64,000 bases of DNA, from contig ML213506.1 of the NCBI GenBank assembly GCA_004369045.1, positions 1,226,988 through 1,290,987 of the forward strand. Direction: 5' to 3'. Within the stretch, counting starts at the first letter, position 1. Each line of letters begins with the position of its first letter. The notes below the pieces were generated by a model. It was not told where the DNA came from. It was given only the letters and a program-made list of their open reading frames with translations, and ran no database searches. Below, piece by piece: positions 35,254-43,723 of this stretch. Source of the stretch: Heliocybe sulcata (Eukaryota; Basidiomycota; Agaricomycetes; Gloeophyllales; Gloeophyllaceae). The position numbers and the translations under genes are program-made.

Positions 35254-36221
35254 TTGGAGGTGCGGAGCTTGGATTCCTCAACCACCACTGCATGTAGTTA
35301 TAGCACTGTCGCATTCGTCGTTTCACCCTAGCATAGCATCATAATTGTAAGTTTGTAAGAGGTCCGCGCAGAGTGGCCTTTCCGCGAACTGTCCATCGTC
35401 CGTAACCTCGGCACTAAGGTCTACGTTCACGTCGGCAATAGCAACGTCTGCTGAAGTTGTCTGCGGCCCTATCTTTGCAACGTCGTTCGCTTAGTCATCG
35501 AGGCACGGGCCGAAGCCATCGGCCCAGTTTGGGAACGTCGCGCTTCTCAAGAACGTGAACAAGAACGACTACCAGCAGTCACTTCTCTCTCTCGTTCGAT
35601 GGCCTCGCTGTAACATCGGAATGCAGCCAGTCTGTGAGTTATGGTCTGCTGCGACGACGATCAGCCCATCGTCCACGGCTGAAACATAGGAAAAGGTTCC
35701 GGTTGCAAGCGCCGGCTGTACAATTTTGCTGCGTAGCTTCCTTAATTCCGCCTTCATTGGGACTGTAGATACTAGTGTATGCATAGTACAATGTCGAGGA
35801 GCTATATACTGAGGAGATCAGCGGGACCATGTGGGCCAAAGCGGTTTTGCCAACCGTGCGTCGTTTCTTCTCCCCGAAATGGAAGTCACAGTCGTCACGT
35901 CACTGTGGTCAGTAAGTTCGAGTTCTGAGTACGGCGTGCCCCCTCAGGACAGCCTCGCCACGCTAGCTCCTGCCATCCAGCGCCCTTGCTACCTTCCACC
36001 CGCCACATAGCATCGTCTTGCGGCCATTAATCGACCTTTTCATAAATTACAGCACTGAGCGGGATTTTTTCTGCCGATTCGTCATCCAGGGCTGCACCGC
36101 TTATCTCACATAACGAGCCTCCTCTCAAGTCCAAGGTCAGCGAATGACCTGACTCCATTCCATAAAATTTGTGCATAGAATGCATTAACTGACTGCAATA
36201 TGCCCTTTCTCCTATTTACAG
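35254..36221. other. Intergenic region, no gene recognised
   Basis: About 970 bp between DBF4 and the zinc-cluster gene. Minus-strand frames at 35569..35839 are short and featureless. The tail (36195-36221) ends in a pyrimidine-rich tract and acag immediately before ATG 36222, which could be the acceptor of a 5'UTR intron. Confidence 0.55.
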
Positions 36222-37916
36222 ATGTCGAAACTGTCCGACGCCCATCGCACGGAATATACGCCCACTGCGGATTCGCCCGAAGAGACTGACTCGGTTGGAG
36301 CGCCTAGTGACGACGGGGGACTCACAATCCGCATTCCGAATCCCAAGGTATACATGGCTCGTCAATCGCAATGGAAAGGTCGCAGAGGTAAGCCCCGTTG
36401 TGACCATTGCCGTACGAACAACTTGAAGGTGAGCGCTTACCTGTGGCATTTTTCCCCTTCATCGATGGTCAATTATTCCTTGCATCAGTGCGATAGAGTT
36501 CTCCCTGCATGCAATCACTGCGTTTGGTCCAATGGAAAAGACTGCAGATACACGCCGCTACCTACTCCGGCACATCGAGGAATCCCCAGATGTGATCGAT
36601 GTCGTATCAAAAATCTAAAGGTAAGTCTGCATTATAATCATAGCCGCATCATGTGACGTGTCTCCTCCATATCACAGTGTGACCGGAACCTTCCGGTGTG
36701 TAATCATTGTGACAACGAGGAAGGTGCAGAGTGCAATTACACGCCGAAGAAGAGGCACAAGATTCCCGAGGAGCACATTTCTAGTGAGCTCAAACCCATT
36801 GCAGCATCCCCATACACGACAAAGTCAGCATCGTTTCTGGTATCTGACGTGCCACCGTCGGACGATTCCATGGACGCGGAACCCAGCGCCGAAAAACTGT
36901 CCAGAGAATTGGCTGGTGGCAGCGAGCGGTCACCATCGCTCAATGCTAAGGAGGATAAGAAACAGGCGCTCGACCGTCAGCGCATTGCCCAACAGGCGGC
37001 TAATGTCCGGAAGCTGGAACGGAGCGTACAGCCATGGATGACCAAGTCAAATCTTCCTCCTCTAGCGCCGAAGACAGCACTCCCGGGCGAGTCATCGTCC
37101 TCGTTGCCATCCTGCTTTCTTGACCAGCGGTCTATGCTTGTCCCGCCCAGAGTCGAGCCCTGGGCGCACCCCGAATTCTCTGCCCTCCCAGAGGTTGTGC
37201 TGCGCCACCTCCGTTCAGCCAACGCGATGGAGATGCCATCGCGGCAGAGTTTCGACGAGTCCCTGGTGTCCTACTTTATGAACCTCGCCGCCGAGCTCAA
37301 AGAGACCGCGGCCTTCCCGCCGGACGCGTACGCCGAGGTCGCGAAGGCGGTCGCGAAGGGCGACGTCTCGACGCTGTCGCCGCGCCGGCTGATGTGGACC
37401 GAGATCCACCACATCCGCTCCGGCTCGGCCAAGCGCCATCTTCTGTTACTTCCGAGGGACCCGTACTTCCAGATCGACCGCGCCGACGAGGAGAAGCTGC
37501 GTGTCGAGTATGTCGCGCATATAGACAGGAAGACTCCATATGAAGAGCCGAAAGTGAGCAATGGGAAGGATTCAGGGGAGACGGCATCGCTGGAGTGGAC
37601 CTTGGCCTTTGAGCGCGTGCCCGTGCAGACACAGTTATACGACGTGCTCGTGTATGCGCACCGGAACCATGGCTCGTCGTCGTCGATGCTGTTCGAGGCC
37701 CGGCGGGTAGGAATTGTAAGTGGCTGACGGAACATTTGATGTTAGTTACAGCTGCGTACTAACTATGTTGGTCGTCACTCGCAGGCTACCATCACCTGGC
37801 CAATGGTGGAGATCTTCACTCGACTATGCCCCCTTTGCAACTTGCGTGCAAAGACAAACGGCATAGCCTTAGCCACCGGCATAGGCCCGGGCGAAAGCTC
37901 AAGCTCCAAGCGATAA
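36222..37916 (+). CDS. Transcription-factor-like protein with two tandem Zn2Cys6 clusters
   Basis: Putative nuclear DNA-binding regulator. Exons 36222..36428, 36489..36620, 36678..37715 and 37785..37916 close to 502 codons. Cluster 1 uses Cys60, 63, 70, 77, 80 and 88; cluster 2 uses Cys104, 107, 114, 121, 124 and 132. Both have the spacing C-x2-C-x6-C-x6-C-x2-C-x7-C. The two read CDHCRTNNLK-CDRVLPACNHC and CDRCRIKNLK-CDRNLPVCNHC. A phase-0 intron follows the same Lys in each. The central region is charged and disordered, then helical (VVLRHLRSANAMEMP, FDESLVSYFMNLAAEL). The C-terminus (~455-485) contains AHRNHGSSSS, then WPMVEIFTRLCPLC across the last intron, resembling the H2C2 zinc fold found next to retroelement integrases. 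It lacks the usual fungal TF middle homology domain as far as I can see. The regulated genes are unknown. Confidence 0.87.
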
Positions 37917-39079
37917 CGGGGCGGTTCTATGGTCTGTACCAGCAAACACGACCGGTGCTTTATATCCCACACGGGGTTTGGTCCTGCTATTTATACTTGT
38001 TATTGGGTACACGGAGAGGCGTAATTATTGTTTGCATGTTCCCGATGGATGCATTAGTGAAACGCTGTCGAAGTTATGGTATACATTGACCGGAGGGCGA
38101 TATTGGATGGGAATTGCAATTGTATGCTACGTATATGCTTATACCGTGAACTAATGTCCGCGTACATGGCCCTTTCATTAATTGCCTGGCTCGCAAGATT
38201 ACGTGGATGATTGAATGCGCAGCATTGTAGATGATTAATGGTGGGAGAGCGGTAGCCACTAGCTACGGAAAGCACCCACGTCCTGGCCCAAATCTAATAG
38301 AAGGGTGATAGAAGCGACCATCTCCATCTCCTTGGAGTAGCGCGGAGCGCCGAGTAGCTAGTCCCTAATCGAGGGCACTACCTTCACAGACGAGCGCAGG
38401 CACGCAGTGAACAAAAAAATACAGGAACGTGCCTATGAGATCAGCTTGTTGGTGAGGCACTACGGAATGCACGTCAGGAGTCCTGTGGTGGAAGTAGGCA
38501 GTCAAATTTAAAGAAAACGACCCCACAAAGTAGAAGAGACAATGCTCACTAGCTTTGTGAATGCCCCTTGATTGGCATGTGATGCACTGTAAGTCGTGCC
38601 TGCACTGGAAGCACATGGGCAGGGCTATGGATAACATACCAGGAAGCCGAGCAGACAGCTGCTTATCGTGCAGAGCGCTGTACATGCATATAATGAGAAG
38701 GACCTTTGTAAAAGAGGCTCTCATCAGGAAGGTACGTTGGAATGACATCAGGAAATCTGCTGCGAACGTCACAGAAACGAAGGCAAAATGTCAGAGCTTT
38801 GTGAGAGAGGATAATCTCAGTAGGTGTTCGGCGTCCAGTCTCCGCGGTAGATGAGGCAACGAGCCGATCCGGTGCCCGGAAAAACATCCTTCTCATTTTC
38901 TCTGAAAGACGCAGGACATGGGTTGAGCTGTCGCGAAAGCCCAGATGGCCTCGCGTGCTGGTAGTGAGCAGAAGAGAATGCGTGTACGTAGCTTTCAACT
39001 CCCTGACATCCGGACGTTCGCAACCTTTCGAAGAGTGCTGCTGTTAATCGTGCGAAGTATATTGCTAGCAGTAGTGTAA
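37917..39079. other. 1.16-kb region without assigned gene
   Basis: Minus-strand frames of 111-135 codons (38365..38772, 38663..38998) look faintly membrane-like (ADLIGTFLYFFVHCVPALVC). They do not form a convincing spliced gene and match no family I know. Treat as intergenic or a degraded or lineage-specific gene. Confidence 0.5.
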
Positions 39080-39795
39080 TTACGAGGACTGCTTGTCCGT
39101 CTTCACGACCACGTTGCTCAAGTCCACATGTGCGCCTACGGGGGCAAGGAAAGGGGTCGGCCGGTCGATGGCCCTGTAATTCAGAAATAAGCTGGTCAGC
39201 GTCCTGAATATACGCAATCGTTTCAGCTGTGGGACCGCAATGCTCTCGCCGTCCGTTAGAGCACATTTGAGTGCCTCAGCCCACCCCGTCTCATTAAAAG
39301 CGCACCGAGGCTCAAGTAAACAAAACGAAATCACTCACTGCGGATACCTCAGCCGATGCACAACCGGTGGGCGCGCATCCGCGATCACCAGTGCACTCTC
39401 CTGTGCGGCCTTGCTCACCAGCAGATTCTGTATGTTCACGTCCTCCCACACTTGCGGGTGTTGCATGTAGTGGCGGATGTAGGCGGTGAGGTAGGCGCCG
39501 TCGCCAGGCGCCGGGGCGTACTTGTAAAAGGCGACGGTGCCGACGGAGAGCAGGAGAAAGAGGCGCCAGCCTGTGGAGGTGAAGCCTATGCGGATGCAGG
39601 GAACAGGTAAGAAGGGCTGTGCACGTCGGGAGAGTGAGGAGGATAGAGCGTACCTTCCGGGCGAGCGGGGACGGCGTGCTCGTCGTGGTGCGCGTGTTCG
39701 TCGTGGTGTGCGTCTGAGGCGAGGAATCTGCGAGCTCGTAGGGAGGCGGCGGCAGGGCGGGCGAGGGGGAGCCTCGTCCGGGCGAGTGATTGCAT
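39080..39795 (-). CDS. Probable complex I accessory subunit, NUXM-like (17.8 kDa type)
   Basis: Small mitochondrial inner-membrane protein of about 165 residues. The ATG at 39795 opens an Arg/Ala-rich presequence (MQSLARTRLPLARPAAASLR). A His/Asp/Glu-rich stretch (SDAHHDEHAHHDEHAVPARPEG) ends exon 1 at 39654. Exon 2 starts GFTSTGWRLFLLLSVGTVAFYKYAP, one TM helix, then TAYIRHYMQHPQVWEDVN and ARPPVVHRLRYPQ. The last exon, after an intron of about 160 nt that ends in ttacag near 39183, gives RPTPFLAPVGAHVDLSNVVV. Layout and the HR-x-RYP and VDLS elements recall the Neurospora 17.8-kDa complex I subunit. That assignment rests on memory of the family and is moderate. A mitochondrial single-TM protein is well supported. 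Confidence 0.72.
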
Positions 39796-39987
39796 GGTAT
39801 CAAGTGAGGTGCGTTCGGAAAGTGCCGGCTGCTCCTTGTCAAGTTCGCGTCTGGACATTCAACGGATTTTGGCTTACTCTACAGCTCTATAATCTCCTAC
39901 AGCCTATAATTCTCTTTCGTATAGCTGGCTATACTCATTCATACCTCTGAGTCTCTCAGCACCGTCCAAATCAAGGAACACAAGAAC

Positions 39988-40533
39988 ATGTCTACTTGTC
40001 CCAAGGCTACTCCTCGGGTCCCCTACGCCGCTCTGAATATGCCAGGACCTGTGCTGGAAGTGGACCCGGAAGCTCTGACCGCGCTCCTCAAGAGTTTCTC
40101 TGCGCCTCTCCCAAACCTGTCTTTCGCGTCTTCAAAGGCTGGGCCTCTCACTGCTGCTCGTACAAATGTCGATAAGCCTCTGCTTTGCCCTCCAGAACAT
40201 AAGCTACTCCAGGCATCCCAGCACTCTCTTGCGCCTGGCAATTCCTCAAAATCCGAACAGACCCGAGGTCTCAACTCTTCTTCAAAATCCGAACCCGAAC
40301 ACCCTCGCGCGACCTCCCAGCAGATTATCGCGCTCCTCACACTGCTCGACAAACTCGACGCGGAGGTGGTGGGCGAGGTGCAGCGCGTGCAGGAGAATAT
40401 CAAGGAAACGAGGGCGGAGATCCGGGAGTACAGGAGGGAGAAGAGGGCGAGGGTGGAGAGGGGGCGGGAGAGAGCGGAGGTGATGAAAAGGATGACGGTT
40501 GGGGCGGACAGTGACTTTTGGGCGGGAGTCTGA
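39988..40533 (+). CDS. Small intronless protein with C-terminal coiled coil, function unknown
   Basis: 181 codons, no introns. The N-terminus is proline-containing (MPGPVLEVDPEALTALLKSF), the middle Ser-rich, and the C-terminal half a strong heptad/basic helix (IIALLTLLDKLDAEVVGEV, then alternating Arg/Glu). An antisense open frame (40023..40625) overlaps it, but its composition looks like a shadow. The gene is divergent from the NUXM-like gene (192 bp between start codons). No family was recognised. Confidence 0.6.
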   Translation: MSTCPKATPRVPYAALNMPGPVLEVDPEALTALLKSFSAPLPNLSFASSKAGPLTAARTNVDKPLLCPPEHKLLQASQHSLAPGNSSKSEQTRGLNSSSKSEPEHPRATSQQIIALLTLLDKLDAEVVGEVQRVQENIKETRAEIREYRREKRARVERGRERAEVMKRMTVGADSDFWAGV

Positions 40534-40767
40534 GGCGTGTATGCTGGTGACCTGGGTACCGCGACATTATTACTATCATCCATCACTGCTATACCACCGC
40601 GAGGAATGAGGGTTGTTGCAGACACGGTCCGTCTATGCGATGATACAATTATATTATATTACGGATACGGCGTAGGCCAACTTGAGGGTACAACATCATA
40701 ATGTTAGAAATAAATAGAGGCGCAGCAAAGTCCAAGAGCTGACCTGTAGCGCAAACCAAGTCGCCGG

Positions 40768-41451
40768 TCATGGGCTGTCACCACCCCTCCCCCTTGAGCG
40801 CTCTCGCATATGCTGCGCCGCCTTTCTGGTACCCCGAATACCAACCCACCCTCTCCTCCCTAGCCAGCCCACCACCCTGGGCGTCAGCGCTGCACACAAT
40901 CCCACCCTCACGGGCAAGAACACCGTCTTATGGATCGTATACGCCAGCACGATCATCGCGTACAAGCCCTCCTGCCCTCCCGTAGCATGCGCGTTGGCGC
41001 TTTCAATCCCCTCCTGCCCCGGTTCCGGCGGGGTGGAGTGGATCATACTGAAGATATACTCCTTTGCGGCTGCGGCGACCTTGGCGACTTGATCCGCGCC
41101 GAGGACGTTGATTGCGGCGAATGCGACCCCAAAGTCGAGGGCGCCGATGATAAAGTACAAGCCGAGGGCGTACCAGCCGTAGTACTTGATGAGGTACTTG
41201 AGGCGCTGGGAGAGGGAAGCGCCTGGGGGCACGCCGGTGGAGGGATCGTGTCCGTCCGGGTCTGGGAGAGAATTGTTAAGTGAGGACGGGGTGCTGTGGA
41301 AGAGATGGAATGAGGAGGGGAGGATGGGTGTTCGTGCAGATGTTATGGGTTGTGTACGCAGGCGCGAAGTCAAAGGGAGGAGAGGGGACGAGACGCGGGG
41401 AACGAAGGATCTGAGCAGCGGCAGCCGTGGAATGAGTCGGCGAGGAGGCAT
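40768..41451 (-). CDS. DUF1279/FAM210-like mitochondrial membrane protein
   Basis: Single-exon gene. ATG 41451 (MPPRRLIPRLPLLRSF) is preferred over the upstream frame start at 41604 because it begins an Arg-rich mitochondrial presequence. The DUF1279 core is LKYLIKYYGWYALGLYFIIG, then ALDFGVAFAAINVLGADQV, the typical Y-G-W...D-F hairpin. A linker is followed by a second hydrophobic part (GLYAMIVLAYTIHKTVFLPV, R-V-G-L, LTPRVVGWLG). The basic C-terminus ends in RSRGRGGDSP. FAM210 proteins of animals sit in the inner membrane and affect mitochondrial translation; the fungal role is not established. Confidence 0.85.
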   Translation of the reverse strand: MPPRRLIPRLPLLRSFVPRVSSPLLPLTSRLRTQPITSARTPILPSSFHLFHSTPSSLNNSLPDPDGHDPSTGVPPGASLSQRLKYLIKYYGWYALGLYFIIGALDFGVAFAAINVLGADQVAKVAAAAKEYIFSMIHSTPPEPGQEGIESANAHATGGQEGLYAMIVLAYTIHKTVFLPVRVGLCAALTPRVVGWLGRRGWVGIRGTRKAAQHMRERSRGRGGDSP

Positions 41452-41598
41452 GGCGCACGACAAAGGCAGAGGTGCGCTTAGGCTTGCGCTTAGGCTTTTG
41501 AGTGTGGCGGCAGAGGCGTTGCGAGTGATGTCGGCTTGCGAGTGATGCATGGCTCGGAAATAGCCGGAGAGACTATCAATCGAATTTTTCGACGATCG

Positions 41599-41775
41599 AT
41601 GCATTCAAGATTACACTTGAGGTAATTAGCAATGCCCCCTCCTACCCCCACCGCACCCACGACAGCGCTGCGCGCAACTCGAAACACAGCGACCAGCACC
41701 GTTTCATGCATCCTCGAAAAGCCCTCTGCGGCAACCTCAACTCCCCCTTTCCTTAGCGTCCCTACTCCACTCTGA
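41599..41775 (+). promoter_or_regulatory. Cluster of three upstream ORFs before SPE2
   Basis: Three ATGs precede the SPE2 start. They open uORFs at 41599..41625 (8 codons plus stop), 41632..41775 (47 codons plus stop) and 41706..41756 (16 codons plus stop). The longest is Pro/Thr-rich and its stop lies only 2 nt before the SPE2 ATG at 41778. S-adenosylmethionine decarboxylase mRNAs of mammals and plants carry polyamine-responsive uORFs. Whether these lie within the transcript here is unknown. Confidence 0.5.
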
Positions 41776-41777
41776 AC

Positions 41778-43238
41778 ATGACCGATATCGCCAACCCCCC
41801 TTTCGAGGGCCCAGAGAAGCTCCTCGAGATATGGTTTGCCCCGTCCCCGGACCACATACCTGGTGCGGAGGAAGCCAGCGGTAAGCACGGACTGCGCAAG
41901 GTGCCCAGGGAGGTTTGGGATGAAATATTGGCGATTGTAAAATGCCAGGTGCTCAGCGTTACCTATGGAGATGAGATCGACGCATATCTGTTAAGGTGAG
42001 ATTCATACATCGAGTGAGGGTCATGTGGGTCGAGTGCGGATCTCGCATGGATGGCGCAAATGCTTGACCATGACTACGGCCTGTAGAGCCTTGCTCCCAA
42101 CCAACTACATCCATGCTGACCACCTCCCAGCGAATCCTCCCTCTTCGTCTCCCCCCACCGCCTCATCCTCAAAACGTGCGGAACGACGCTTAATCTCCTC
42201 GGCCTCCCCCGTATTCTCGAAGTCGCTCGCGACCACGCCGACCTGCCCGTTGTCCACCGTCTCTTCTATTCCCGCAAGTCATTCATGTTCCCTGAGCGTC
42301 AGCTCGGACCGCACCGCGACTGGCGCGATGAGGTCAGTTTCCTCGACGGGCTGTTCAGCAACGGCGCGGGCTATACAGTGGGGAAAGTGAATGGCGACCA
42401 CTGGTTGCTGTATATTACGAGTCCCGGGAGTGACTCGCCGTATTCGTCGCTGGCGAATTCGATTACGGAGGCTGCGGATCCGACTAGCCCTGTCGTGCCC
42501 GGTTCGGGAGATGCGGACGGAGCAGAGACGTTGTCTGTGCCGGATTATACCATCGAGATCCTCATGACACACCTTGCGCCCGAGTCGCGCGCCCCGTTTT
42601 TCTTCGGAAGCAGCGAACAAACCGAAGCATCCTTTGAATCCTCTTCTCCGTCCGAGCAGGCTCTTTCCCTCTCCTCCTCCCTGGGCATCACCGACCTCTT
42701 CCCGCCACACCTGACGACCTTGGATGCGTACGCGTTCCTACCGTGCGGGTACTCCTCGAATGCCTTAATAAAATGGGGCGCCAGAGCCACCGAGGTTGAA
42801 GGCGCAGACCCAGAAGAATCCGAATCGACGGAAGGTGGAGAAGGCTACTACACCATTCATGTCACCCCCGAAGAAGGCTGGTCCTACGCTTCTTTCGAAT
42901 GCAATGTCCCGCTCCCCACCACGCCCTCCCCACGCCCCTCCTCTATTCCGGACCTCAAAACACTTATCCGCCGTGTCGTGAACATCTTCCGCCCCGGTCG
43001 GCTGACGTTGACGCTGTTTGTGAGCAGCGAGGACAATAGCAATGCAGAGGAGGAGGACGGGGAGAGCGCCGTAGAGGCGGCGCAAAGGGCGTTCAAGGCT
43101 GCGTTGACGAGTGCGGGGGCGAAGGTAAATGGAGCGGGAGGAGTGAGGCTGGAGCATGGGGTGTATAAGAGGACGGATAAGATCAACTATGAGTTCGGGG
43201 GATATGACTTGGCGTTTGCGAGTTTTGAGCTGAGGTGA
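41778..43238 (+). CDS. spe2: S-adenosylmethionine decarboxylase proenzyme
   Basis: Makes decarboxylated AdoMet, the aminopropyl donor for spermidine and spermine. Exons 41778..41995 and 42131..43238 give 441 residues. The N-terminus FEGPEKLLEIWF matches the beta-chain start. The self-processing site is SESSLFV, with Glu74-Ser75 expected to be cleaved to form the pyruvoyl group. This site spans the single intron, unusually long for this window at 135 nt. Downstream are LILKTCGTTLNLL (catalytic Cys), RKSFMFPERQ, LDGLFSNGAGYTVGKVNGDHW, DYTIEILMTHL and EGWSYASFECN. Acidic, Ser-rich insertions (about 42480-42530 and 42600-42690) enlarge the enzyme relative to the human form. All catalytic elements appear intact. 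Confidence 0.96.
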
Positions 43239-43723
43239 GGGGAGAGTATGATACGGAAAGTATATTTTTTATCCTATAAATGCCTGGCTCTGCCGTGTAT
43301 AACCAGTAACGTCGCTCATGTATCGTCGTACCTTGTCCTCGACTCAGTGTTCCCTTGACTATTGAAAATGGACAGGATCTGCCACTCTCGCTTTGCATGT
43401 TTTCTCGGATCGACGCATGTTATATCCCAAGAAGGCTATGGTAACTATTATAAGCATGGGAGATGTTGATCCGTATGTACTTTAACAGAAAATAGATCCT
43501 GCGGGGATTCGAACACGCGACGACGAGCGTGCAACGAGTTGGAAACGAGGAACGCAGAACACGACAACCGAGGCAGACGACCGGCTAGATCACCTCGCAG
43601 ATTACCCGACGACGACCATCCTCCTCTCTACTCCACGACCACCGCTGTCCGCTCCTTCTGCAATACCTTTGCTTGGTGCCGTCGTCGTCGCTCTATACCC
43701 CCGCGTATGCAGTCTATCCGGCC
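43239..43723. other. Intergenic region, SPE2 to RAX2
   Basis: 485 bp, no gene seen. A ggattcgaac word at 43505 resembles a tRNA T-loop on the minus strand, but no tRNA cloverleaf can be folded around it. Confidence 0.6.

Noticed and set aside
40023-40625. 200-codon antisense frame opposite the small coiled-coil gene
   Set aside because: Composition is Ser/Ala/Leu-rich as expected from the complement of a biased coding strand; no domain and no splice signals.
43500-43580. tRNA-like T-loop (gttcgaatcc on the minus strand) in the SPE2-RAX2 spacer
   Set aside because: The flanking bases do not pair as a 5-bp T stem, there is no A-box consensus upstream and no 7-bp acceptor stem can be drawn.
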